This document shows, piece by piece, positions 16,104-24,226 of a stretch of 64,000 nt of DNA. The notes beneath the pieces are model-generated. The model was given only the letters and a program-made list of their open reading frames with translations, had not been told where the DNA came from and searched no databases. Position numbers and translations under genes: made by a program. Source of the stretch: Sphingopyxis macrogoltabida (GTDB lineage Bacteria > Pseudomonadota > Alphaproteobacteria > Sphingomonadales > Sphingomonadaceae); assembly GCA_003241685.1 (NCBI GenBank), contig QFPJ01000003.1:124001-188000 (forward strand). Direction: 5' to 3'. The stretch's first letter is position 1. The number at the start of each line of letters is the position of its first letter.

Positions 16104-16934
16104 ATGACTGTCATCAACACCAATGTGAGCGCGCTTCGCGCCCAGAACAGCTCGCGTGTTGCGGGCCGCATGCAGTCGCAGGCCATGGAACGCCTGTCGA
16201 GCGGCAAGCGCATCAACAGCGCCAAGGACGACGCCGCCGGTCTCGCCATCGCAACCCGCATGGAAGCCAGCGCGCGCGGCCTGAACGTCGCGATCCGCAA
16301 CGCCAACGACGGCATTTCGCTGGCGCAGACCGCGGAAAGCGCCGCCGGCAGCATCTCGAACATCCTCGTTCGCATGCGTGAACTGGCGATGCAGGCGACG
16401 ACCGGCACGCTCGGCGAAGACGATCGTTCGGCGATCCAGACCGAAGTCGATGCCCTGATTTCGCAGATCGGCGACATCACCGGCCGCACGACCTTCAACA
16501 AGAACAACCTGCTCGACGGCACCGGCGGTGCGGACGGCGACGGCGTGTTCAAGATCCAGACCGGCCTCAACGACGCCGAAACGGTCGACATCACGATCGC
16601 CGACCTGACCGCCGAAACGCTGGGCGTCGACGCGCTCGACTTCAGCGATCCGGCCGATGCCTCGGCGGCGCTGGAAACGCTCGACACGGCGATCCAGACG
16701 GTCGCGACCGAACGCGCCAACCTGGGTGCGCAGCAGAACCGCCTGGAAGTGGCTATCGATAATTTGACGTCGAGTGTCACGAATCTGGCGGACTCGAAGT
16801 CGCGCATCGAAGACGCCGACTTCTCGGCCGAATCGACGAACCTCGCCGCCGCGCAGATTCTGTCGCAGGCATCGACCGCGATGCTCGCCCAGGCGAACCA
16901 GAGCCAGCAGGGCGTGCTGAACCTGCTGCGCTAA
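16104..16934 (+). CDS. fliC: flagellin FliC
   Basis: Filament subunit of 276 residues, short for a flagellin, meaning a reduced central domain. The conserved N-terminal D0/D1 helix is MTVINTNVSALRAQNSSRVA, with RLSSGKRINSAKDDAAGLAI. The C-terminal helix is complete: SRIEDADFSAESTNLAAAQI, ending NQSQQGVLNLLR. The central 130-200 stretch is small and acidic. ATG 16104 follows a GGAAAGGAAC ribosome site. A strong terminator follows, consistent with high-level single-gene expression. Confidence 0.97.
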   Translation: MTVINTNVSALRAQNSSRVAGRMQSQAMERLSSGKRINSAKDDAAGLAIATRMEASARGLNVAIRNANDGISLAQTAESAAGSISNILVRMRELAMQATTGTLGEDDRSAIQTEVDALISQIGDITGRTTFNKNNLLDGTGGADGDGVFKIQTGLNDAETVDITIADLTAETLGVDALDFSDPADASAALETLDTAIQTVATERANLGAQQNRLEVAIDNLTSSVTNLADSKSRIEDADFSAESTNLAAAQILSQASTAMLAQANQSQQGVLNLLR

Positions 16935-16956
16935 GCGCCGCGACACGACGCAAACA

Positions 16957-16994
16957 TTCAGGCCATATTTGGTTGGTCCCTTTAATGGCCTGAA
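16957..16994 (+). other. stem-loop in the fliC 3' region
   Basis: TTCAGGCCAT and ATGGCCTGAA form a perfect 10-base stem around an 18-base loop, directly upstream of the fliC terminator. It may protect the abundant flagellin mRNA from 3' decay; there is no U tract of its own. Confidence 0.5.
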
Positions 16995-16996
16995 CC

Positions 16997-17033
16997 GATG
17001 CCCCGGCTCCCCACAGCCGGGGCATCTTCTTTT
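16997..17033 (+). terminator. Rho-independent terminator of fliC
   Basis: Perfect 12-base stem (GATGCCCCGGCT / AGCCGGGGCATC) with a six-base loop followed by TTCTTTT. It lies between fliC and the convergent dnaE2. Confidence 0.92.
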
Positions 17034-17167
17034 GTGGCGTTTCGGCCCCGCCGAAACGGCTGCCGTTCCAGTCCGTTTCGCCGCCCAGCCTCCCGACGCG
17101 CTATCCTGCGGGGAGGCTGGGCAGGGGAGCGGGCTGGAACCGTCCCCGGCGTCAGCCGGAAAACGCC

Positions 17168-20100
17168 CTAATGAAAATCCCGCGATCGGGGCAGGATGCG
17201 GACGTTGCGGGGATGGCCGTGCCGCTGGGCATGGCCGTCCTGCGAACGGCCGCGCGGAATCTGCGGATGCTTCACTTCGTCGGCGCGGCAGACATCGGGG
17301 TCGAAATGGCGGCCTTCGCCCAGTCGGTCGAGCATGTCCGTCCGGTCGACGATCCGCGTCGCCATCAGGTGGATGACGCCTTCCTTGCTCCGCTGCACCT
17401 CGCCCTCGGCCAGCATCAGCCGCGACGCCATGACGGCGCGGCGATAGCGTTCGAAATGCCGCGCCCACAGCAGGATGTTCACGACGCCGCCTTCATCCTC
17501 CAGCGTGATGAAGATCGCATTGCCCTTGCCGGGGCGCTGGCGGATCAGCACGACGCCGGCGGCGCGGACGACCGATCCGTTTTTCGCGGCGGCGACCCCG
17601 GCCGCGCTCAGCACGCCTTCGCGGTCGAAATCGCGGCGCAGGAACGCCATCGGATGCCCCTTCAACGACAGGCGCGTCGTCTGATAGTCGGTCAGCACCT
17701 GCTGGACCGCCGGGGTCGGCGGCAGCGCCGCGTCTTCTTCAGGCCCCAGTTCATTCGCTTCGGCCGCGCCGAACAGGGGCAGCACCCCCTGTCGCACCCG
17801 CCGCGCATCCCACAGCGCCGGTCGCCGGTCGAGCCCCATCGACCGGCACGCATCGGCATCGGCGAGCAGGCGCAGCGCCCGCGACGGCAGGGCCGCGCGC
17901 CGCGCAAGCTCCTCGACCGATGCAAAGGGCGCGGTGCGTGCATCGGCGATCTGCGCCGCCCATGCCTCGCGAAACCCGTCGACCTGCCGAAAGCCCAGCC
18001 GCAGCGCGAGGCTGCCGTCGCTACGCCGCTCCAGGCTGTTATCCCAATCGCTCCTGTTCACATCGACCGCCCGCACCTCCACCCCATGCTCCTGCGCATC
18101 GCGCACAAGCTGCGCGGGGGCGTAAAAGCCCATCGGCTGCGAATTGAGCAGGCCGCAGGTAAAGACGGCGGGGTGGTAATGCTTGATCCATGACGAAACA
18201 TAGACCAGCCGCGCAAAGGACTGGGCATGGCTTTCGGGAAAACCATAGCTGCCGAACCCCTCGATCTGCTTGAAGCAGCGTTCGGCGAAATCCCGTTCGT
18301 AGCCGCGCCGCACCATCCCGCCGATCATCTTGTCGCGGAAATTCTCGATTGTCCCGACATTGCGAAAGGTCGCCATCGCGCGGCGCAGCCCGTTCGCTTC
18401 CTCTGGGGTAAAGCCAGCCGCGACGATGGCGAGCTTCATCGCCTGTTCCTGAAACAAGGGAACGCCATAGGTGTCGCCCAAAACATCCTCCAGTTCGTCA
18501 TGCGGATGCGGGTGAGCAGGGGAGGGATATTCTACTTTTTCTTCTTTGTTCCGCCTGCGCAGATAGGGATGCACCATGTCACCTTCGATCGGGCCAGGTC
18601 TCACGATCGCGACCTGAACGACCAGATCGTAAAATTTCTTCGGTCTCAATCGAGGCAGCATGTTGATCTGAGCCCGGCTTTCGACCTGAAAGACACCGAT
18701 GCTGTCGCCCTTGCAAAGCATTGCGTAAACGGCGGGGTCCTTGGAATCGATGTCGAGTTCCAGAGTATGGTCGCCCAACCCATGCTGCCGCATCAGGTCG
18801 TAGCATTTGCGGATGCAGGTCAGCATGCCGAGCGCCAGCACATCGACCTTCATCAGTCCGAGCGCGTCGATGTCGTCCTTGTCCCATTCGATGAAGGTCC
18901 GATCCTCCATCGCGGCATTGTGAATCGGCACCAGTTCGTCGAGCCGCCCTTCGGTCAGGACGAAACCGCCGACATGTTGCGACAGGTGGCGCGGCGCCTT
19001 GAGCAATTCCGTAACGAAGCGGTGCAGCCGTTCGATTTCGCCATTGTGCGGATTGAGCCCGGCTTCGATCAGCCGCTCGACGGGGACTTCGTCGCCCCAG
19101 CTTCCCCAACTGGTGTCGGCGAGCCGCGCGGTGACATCCTCGCTGAAACCCAGCGCCTTGCCGACCTCGCGGATCGTGCTGCGCGGGCGGTAGTGGATGA
19201 CGGTCGCGGCGATTGCGGCGCGATCGCGCGTGTAGCGGTCATAGATATATTGGATGACTTCCTCGCGCCGCTCATGCTCGAAATCGACATCGATGTCGGG
19301 GGGCTCGTCGCGTTCGGCCGATACGAAGCGCGAGAAAAGAAGTTTGTGCTCTATCGGATCGACCGACGTCACGCCGAGCAGGAAGCAGACGATCGAATTG
19401 GCGGCCGATCCGCGACCCTGGCACAGAATCGGCGGATCGCGCGTGCGGGCGTAGCGGACGAGATCATGGACGGTGAGGAAATAATAGACGTAGCGCCGCT
19501 TCCTGATCAGCCGCAGTTCGTCGGCGATCAGCTTGCGAACCTTGGGCGGCAGGGGGGTCTTGTAACGCTCTTCGGCCGCCGTCTTTACCAGATGATGGAG
19601 ATAATTGAACGGCTTCCAGCCCGGTGGCACCGGCTCGTGCGGATATTCGTAACGCAGGTCGTCGAGGCGAAAACCGATGCGGGCGAGCAGGGTCGTGCTT
19701 GCTTCGACCGCTTTGGGATGATGCGCGAAGAGCCTTCGCATTTCGGCCGGCGGTTTCAGATGGCGTTCGGCATTGGCGCGCAGTTTTTTGCCCGCTTTCT
19801 GGACGGTGGTGCCTTCGCGGATGCAGGTGATGATGTCGTGCAGCGGGCGCTGCGCGGCGGTTGCATAAAGGGCGTCGTTGGTCGCGAGCAGGGGGGTGTT
19901 CGTTGCCGCCGACACATGCCGCAGTTCGGCGAACCGCCGCGCGTCGGCGCCCGATCGCGGCATCGTCGCCGCCAGCCATACCGATTTCGGGCGTGCGCGC
20001 TTGAGCCTATGGAGCAGGGCTTCGTCACCCTGCATCGCGATCAGCAACAGGTCGTCGCAATGATCGAGCAGATCTTCGAGATGGAGGATACAGTCGCCTT

Positions 20101-20440
20101 TCTCCGCGCGCAGGTTGCCGATCGACAAAAGGCGGGTCAGGCGGCCCCAGCCGCGGCGGCTGACCGGATAGGCGACGATGTCGGGCGTGCCGTCGGCGAA
20201 GACGAGCCTTGCCCCGACCGCCAGCCGGAAACCTTCGACCATCGCGGGCTGCTTGACCTGCAACTCCTTCAGAAAGGCCCACGCCCGCACCACGCCCGCG
20301 ACGCTGTTGCGGTCGGCGATGCCGATGCCCGTCATGCCGAGGGCGATGGCCTCCTTCACCATGTCGGCGGGGTGGGAGGCGCCGCGCAGGAAGCTGTAGT
20401 TGGTCGCGGCGACCAGTTCGGCGAAACCGGGATCGTTCAT
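17168..20440 (-). CDS. dnaE2: error-prone DNA polymerase DnaE2 (ImuC)
   Basis: Alpha-type C-family polymerase that performs SOS translesion synthesis with ImuA and ImuB. It has 1090 residues: an N-terminal PHP domain (FAELVAATNYSFLRGASHPA), a polymerase core with the catalytic acidic motif PDIDVDFEHERREEVIQYIY, the fingers region (GDTYGVPLFQEQAMKLAIVA), a helix-hairpin-helix domain, and a C-terminal OB domain (GNAIFITLEDEGGVVNILLW). Its start overlaps the imuB stop by 4 bases, and it is the last gene of the LexA-controlled operon. Confidence 0.96.
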   Translation of the reverse strand: MNDPGFAELVAATNYSFLRGASHPADMVKEAIALGMTGIGIADRNSVAGVVRAWAFLKELQVKQPAMVEGFRLAVGARLVFADGTPDIVAYPVSRRGWGRLTRLLSIGNLRAEKGDCILHLEDLLDHCDDLLLIAMQGDEALLHRLKRARPKSVWLAATMPRSGADARRFAELRHVSAATNTPLLATNDALYATAAQRPLHDIITCIREGTTVQKAGKKLRANAERHLKPPAEMRRLFAHHPKAVEASTTLLARIGFRLDDLRYEYPHEPVPPGWKPFNYLHHLVKTAAEERYKTPLPPKVRKLIADELRLIRKRRYVYYFLTVHDLVRYARTRDPPILCQGRGSAANSIVCFLLGVTSVDPIEHKLLFSRFVSAERDEPPDIDVDFEHERREEVIQYIYDRYTRDRAAIAATVIHYRPRSTIREVGKALGFSEDVTARLADTSWGSWGDEVPVERLIEAGLNPHNGEIERLHRFVTELLKAPRHLSQHVGGFVLTEGRLDELVPIHNAAMEDRTFIEWDKDDIDALGLMKVDVLALGMLTCIRKCYDLMRQHGLGDHTLELDIDSKDPAVYAMLCKGDSIGVFQVESRAQINMLPRLRPKKFYDLVVQVAIVRPGPIEGDMVHPYLRRRNKEEKVEYPSPAHPHPHDELEDVLGDTYGVPLFQEQAMKLAIVAAGFTPEEANGLRRAMATFRNVGTIENFRDKMIGGMVRRGYERDFAERCFKQIEGFGSYGFPESHAQSFARLVYVSSWIKHYHPAVFTCGLLNSQPMGFYAPAQLVRDAQEHGVEVRAVDVNRSDWDNSLERRSDGSLALRLGFRQVDGFREAWAAQIADARTAPFASVEELARRAALPSRALRLLADADACRSMGLDRRPALWDARRVRQGVLPLFGAAEANELGPEEDAALPPTPAVQQVLTDYQTTRLSLKGHPMAFLRRDFDREGVLSAAGVAAAKNGSVVRAAGVVLIRQRPGKGNAIFITLEDEGGVVNILLWARHFERYRRAVMASRLMLAEGEVQRSKEGVIHLMATRIVDRTDMLDRLGEGRHFDPDVCRADEVKHPQIPRGRSQDGHAQRHGHPRNVRILPRSRDFH

Positions 20441-21966
20441 GCGAACAGCCCGTGAATATACCAGCGCGGGCCCGGCTTTTCGTCATAGAGGCCGTGGCGG
20501 AACAGCCAGTAACGGCGGCCCTGCGCATCCTCGACGCGGTAATAGTCGCGGGTCAGGCCGCGATTGTCGCGGCGGCGCCACCATTCGGCGGCGATGCGTT
20601 CGGGGCCTTCATAACGGCGCACGGCATGGACGGTGCGCCGCCAGCGGAAACGGTGCGGCGGGCCGTCGGGCACTTCGGCGATCACCTCGATCGGCTGCGG
20701 CGGGTCGAACAGGTGAAAGGGGCGCGTCGGCGGCTCGCCGGGCTGCGGCGGGTCCCAGGCGGCGGGCGGCGGCGCATCGATCGCCGGCAGTTCGAGCTGC
20801 GCCTGTTCGGGGATGTGCGTGTCGGCGGGACGATAGGCACGAACGCGGGTGCGGCCGAGCCGCGTCGCCAGCCGGTCGGTCAGTTCGGCCATCGCCGCTT
20901 CGCGCACCGTGCCCCCTTCGAGCCGGAGCTGGCTGGCGCCCAGATCCTCCAGCCGCGGCACGGCAAGGCGCAGCATGTCGAACCCGAAACCGGGGTCGAT
21001 CGGGTCGCGCAGCGTGTCGATGCGTTCGGCGAACAGGCGCATGACCAACGCGGCATCGCGGGTCGGGGCGCCGGTTTCGATCGCGATCATCCGGGCGATG
21101 CCGTCGCTGCGAAAGAAGGTCGCGCGAAATTGGCGCCCGCCCTTGCCGCGCTCGCGCAGGGCCCCGGCGGCCTCGTCCGTCAGTTCGCCCAGAGTGCGGA
21201 CGGCGTGGGCGGTGCTGGCGATCGGTTCGGCGAAGCGGCGTTCGGCGACGACGGGCGGCAGGGCGATGCGCGGCTCGATCGGGCTGGCCGCATCGCCGAG
21301 CAGGCGGCGCAGCGCATGGACGGCGCCGGCGCCGAAGCGCGCGGCGAGATTGGCGAGCGGCCGGCTGGCCAGGTCGCCGATCGTGCGCAGCCCCGCCCGG
21401 GTAAGCGCCAGCGTCGCTTCCGCGTCGAGGCCCAGCGCCGCGACGGGCAGGCGGCGGACCGCCGCCGCTTCGTCGGGCGCGGGCGGTCCGGGGTGACGCG
21501 CCAGCGCCCGCGCGGCGTCGGCGGTTCCGGCAAAAGCGTGGCGCAGCGTCAACCCCAGCCGGTCGAACCGCATCTCGATATCGGCGGCCAGTTCCTGCTC
21601 GCCGCCGAACAGATGCTCGCATCCCGCGATGTCGAGGATCAGCCCGTCGGGCGGGTCGAGCGCGACGAGGGGCGTGTACCGCTGGCACCCCAGCGCCAGC
21701 CGGTCGAGCCAGGCCGCGTCGGCGACGGGGTCGTGGACCATGCTGATCAGATCGGGGACGCGCGCGCGGGCATCGGCCAGCGGCATTCCGGGGGTCAGCC
21801 CCAGGGCCGCCGCCGCCCGGTCGACGCTGGCGATGCACAGCGCGCCGCGCTGCTTTTCGGCCAGGACGAACGGGGCGTCAGGCGGCCGCGGCGCCGTGCG
21901 GTTCAGCCGCTCGGCGGGCATCCAGGGGAAGAAGATCGCCAGATAGCGCCGCGTCGCCAAAGCCAT
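20437..21966 (-). CDS. imuB: ImuB, inactive Y-family polymerase-like mutasome hub
   Basis: Adapter that links DnaE2 and ImuA to the beta clamp. It has the Y-family fold but no catalytic acidic residues: the site that is FAxVDxFFASVE in active polymerases reads YLAIFFPWMPAERL. A clamp-binding QLELP motif is visible at about residues 390-394, followed by a long C-terminal tail (RDYYRVEDAQGRRYWLFRHG). ATG 21966 is preferred over in-frame starts at 21975 and 22062 because GGAAG lies about 9 bases upstream; this gives 509 residues and an 89-base overlap with imuA. Confidence 0.92.
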   Translation of the reverse strand: MALATRRYLAIFFPWMPAERLNRTAPRPPDAPFVLAEKQRGALCIASVDRAAAALGLTPGMPLADARARVPDLISMVHDPVADAAWLDRLALGCQRYTPLVALDPPDGLILDIAGCEHLFGGEQELAADIEMRFDRLGLTLRHAFAGTADAARALARHPGPPAPDEAAAVRRLPVAALGLDAEATLALTRAGLRTIGDLASRPLANLAARFGAGAVHALRRLLGDAASPIEPRIALPPVVAERRFAEPIASTAHAVRTLGELTDEAAGALRERGKGGRQFRATFFRSDGIARMIAIETGAPTRDAALVMRLFAERIDTLRDPIDPGFGFDMLRLAVPRLEDLGASQLRLEGGTVREAAMAELTDRLATRLGRTRVRAYRPADTHIPEQAQLELPAIDAPPPAAWDPPQPGEPPTRPFHLFDPPQPIEVIAEVPDGPPHRFRWRRTVHAVRRYEGPERIAAEWWRRRDNRGLTRDYYRVEDAQGRRYWLFRHGLYDEKPGPRWYIHGLFA

Positions 21967-22663
21967 TTTGGTCATGCTTCCAATCCAGTCGCCAGCGGCC
22001 GCCGGCGGCGCCCGCGCGCCAGCGCAGCAGTTCGAGGTCGAAACGGGGCACCCCCGGCGCATCGGCTTCCAGCGCGCGCGACGGGGCGGCGGCGACGCGC
22101 CAGCGCGTTTCGGCGATGCTCGGCGACGGGGCGGCGTTCAGGCGCAGCACGAGCAGCGTCGTCCCCGCGTCGCGCGCGCCCAGCGCGAGCCGGCGTCCGG
22201 CGGTCAGGTCGAGCAGCGGAAAAGCGCCCCAGCTTTCGACGATCACCGCCGCCGATCCGGCGCATCGCGCGGCGTCATTGGCGCAGGCGAGCAGCATCTT
22301 CGGATCGGGGGTTTCGACGAGCAGGAGACGGCCGGGGTCGCCGCCCAGTTCGGCGATGCCGGGCGCATAGATATGGCCGGCGCGCCGCGCGGCATCGACG
22401 GTGCGTATCCACACCAGCGGCGCCTTGCCGGGGACACGCAGCGCGAGCAGCGCGGCAAAGGCGGCGGCGCTGGTGGCGTCGAGCGCATCGTCGGCGAAAA
22501 ATTCATGCAGATGCCCGGTTGCGAGCCCGCCGCCAAGCGCCCCATCGAAGGACGCATGGCCGCTTGCCAGCCGGCCTTCTGCCCGGCGGCTTTCAGGGCC
22601 GCTGGCGGCCAGCCGGGATATGCGTTGGCGCAGCCCGGCGAGTTGGGAAGACGACTCGCGCAT
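21878..22663 (-). CDS. imuA: ImuA, SOS mutasome accessory protein
   Basis: RecA/SulA-like protein required for ImuB-DnaE2 induced mutagenesis. It has 261 residues with the family features ASFDGALGGGLATGHLHEFF and KAPLVWIRTVDAARRAGHIY. The nucleotide-binding loop is degenerate, as in the family. The start ATG 22663 follows AGGAA, and that ribosome site overlaps a LexA box. It is the first gene of imuA-imuB-dnaE2. Confidence 0.9.
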   Translation of the reverse strand: MRESSSQLAGLRQRISRLAASGPESRRAEGRLASGHASFDGALGGGLATGHLHEFFADDALDATSAAAFAALLALRVPGKAPLVWIRTVDAARRAGHIYAPGIAELGGDPGRLLLVETPDPKMLLACANDAARCAGSAAVIVESWGAFPLLDLTAGRRLALGARDAGTTLLVLRLNAAPSPSIAETRWRVAAAPSRALEADAPGVPRFDLELLRWRAGAAGGRWRLDWKHDQNGFGDAALSGDLLPLDARRAAEPHGAAAA

Positions 22664-22667
22664 ATTT

Positions 22668-22682
22668 GTTCCTGATATGTTC
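22668..22682 (-). promoter_or_regulatory. LexA (SOS) box of imuA-imuB-dnaE2
   Basis: GTTCCTGATATGTTC on the plus strand is GTTC-N7-GTTC, the alphaproteobacterial LexA site (GAAC-N7-GAAC on the coding strand). It ends 5 bases before the imuA start and includes the ribosome site, so bound LexA would occlude the start of the gene. Confidence 0.9.
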
Positions 22683-22779
22683 TATTAGTGCGCGAGCCGG
22701 GGCGATTGTCAAGAAAGAGTCAGCGAAAGATTGATGCCGCCGCAGTGCCCCCGGCACCCATTCTCCGGCCGAAGCATGG

Positions 22780-22798
22780 CCCCGGATCATGTCCGGGG
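22780..22798. repeat. dispersed palindromic repeat, short form
   Basis: CCCCGGATCATGTCCGGGG (7-base arms) followed by TGACGAC is a single-arm member of the CGTCACCCCGG... family also seen at 34839, 36885 and 52149. It lies between the efflux operon's 3' end and imuA. Confidence 0.7.
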
Positions 22799-22813
22799 TG
22801 ACGACGATGGAGG

Positions 22814-24226
22814 TCAGGGCGCGGCAGAACCCGCGCTGCTGTCGCCGCCCAGCGTCTGGAACAGCGCGATTCGCGTGCTGACCAGCAGGAGCCGGGTCGT
22901 GATCTCGCTGCGCCGGGCGGCATAGAGGCTGCGCTGCGCGTCGAGGCTGGACAGGAAGCTGTCGACCCCGCCGCGATAGCGCGCTTCGGTCAGCGTCGCG
23001 GTATCGGCGGCGGCCTCGCTGTTCGCGGCGGCGGCGCGGACGCGCTCGGCGATCGTGCCCTGCACCGCCAGGGCGTCGGCGACTTCGCGAAAGGCGGTCT
23101 GGATCGCCCCTTCATAGCCGGCGAGCGCCGCGTCGCGCTGCGCTTCGCTGACCGCGACGCCGGCACGGCGGCCACCCGCGTCGAACAGGGTCAGGCCGGC
23201 ATCGCCGCCCGCCGACCAGCTGAACGATCCGCTGTCGAACAGGCTGGACAGCGCGTCGCTGGCAAAGCCGAGCAGCCCGGTCAGCGAAATCGTCGGGAAC
23301 AGCCGCGCGCGCGCGGCGCCGATATCGGCATTGGCGGCGCGCAGGCGATATTCGGCCTCGATCACGTCGGGGCGGCGCAGCAGGATTTGCGAGCTGACCC
23401 CGGCGGGCGCCGCGGCGACGGTGGGCGTTACGTCGGCAAGGCTGGCGGGCAGCAGCGCGGGATCGACATCGCCGCCGGCCAGCAGGCGGATCAGATTTTC
23501 ATCCTGCGCCAGCAAGGTCTTTTGCTGCGCGATCGCATCCTCGGCCGTCGCCAATATCTGTTCGGCCTGGCGCAGATCGGTGCGTGGGGCGACGCCGCCG
23601 TCGAGCCGCGCTCTGGTCAGGCGGACGCTCTCCCGCGCATTGACGGCGGTATCTTCGGCGATGCGCAGCAGGTCGCGGTCGGCGCCGACCGCGGCCCAGG
23701 CATTGGCAAGGTCGGCGATCAGCGCCAGCCGCACCGTGCGCGATGCCGCCTCGGTCGCGAGCGCGCTGTTGCGGTCGGATTCGGCGGCATTGGCGAGGCG
23801 GCCGAACAGGTCGAGTTCGAAGGCGGTGACGCCGCCGCGCAGCGAAAAGTCGGCGCTTCCCCCGCCGCTTCCCACTCCGCCGCCGCCCGAATCCGAATAG
23901 CCCGCCCCGGCGCTGATCCCGATTTCGGGAAATTGCCCGGCGCGGCTGACGCGCGCCTGCGCGCGCGCGGCGGCGACATTGGCATAGGCGACGCGCAGGT
24001 CGCGATTGTTCGTCAGCGCCTGTTCGATCAGCGACTGGAGCCGCGGATCGGTGAAAATCTCGCGCCAGGACAGGATCGGCAGCGCCGCCTCGCTCTGCAA
24101 CAGATAGGCGTCGCCCACCGGCCAGCTTAGCGGCACCGGCGGCGCGGGCAGCACCGTCTTGGGCGCCAGCGAACAGCCCGCGAGCAGCAGCGGTCCGGCC
24201 AGCAGCAGGGGCAGGGCGCGCGTCAT
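22814..24226 (-). CDS. NodT-family outer-membrane efflux lipoprotein
   Basis: TolC-like outer-membrane channel of a tripartite RND pump. It has 470 residues with a signal peptide and lipobox (LLLAGPLLLAGC, acylated Cys at about residue 18). Two OEP repeats follow, each with long coiled helices (LRVAYANVAAARAQARVSRA and LRAANADIGAARARLFPTIS). ATG 24226 overlaps the RND pump stop by 4 bases, so the three components are translationally linked. Confidence 0.93.
   Translation of the reverse strand: MTRALPLLLAGPLLLAGCSLAPKTVLPAPPVPLSWPVGDAYLLQSEAALPILSWREIFTDPRLQSLIEQALTNNRDLRVAYANVAAARAQARVSRAGQFPEIGISAGAGYSDSGGGGVGSGGGSADFSLRGGVTAFELDLFGRLANAAESDRNSALATEAASRTVRLALIADLANAWAAVGADRDLLRIAEDTAVNARESVRLTRARLDGGVAPRTDLRQAEQILATAEDAIAQQKTLLAQDENLIRLLAGGDVDPALLPASLADVTPTVAAAPAGVSSQILLRRPDVIEAEYRLRAANADIGAARARLFPTISLTGLLGFASDALSSLFDSGSFSWSAGGDAGLTLFDAGGRRAGVAVSEAQRDAALAGYEGAIQTAFREVADALAVQGTIAERVRAAAANSEAAADTATLTEARYRGGVDSFLSSLDAQRSLYAARRSEITTRLLLVSTRIALFQTLGGDSSAGSAAP

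Noticed and set aside
18227..20455. 742-residue plus-strand frame opposite dnaE2
   Set aside because: The minus strand encodes a complete C-family polymerase; the plus-strand frame has no recognisable domain.
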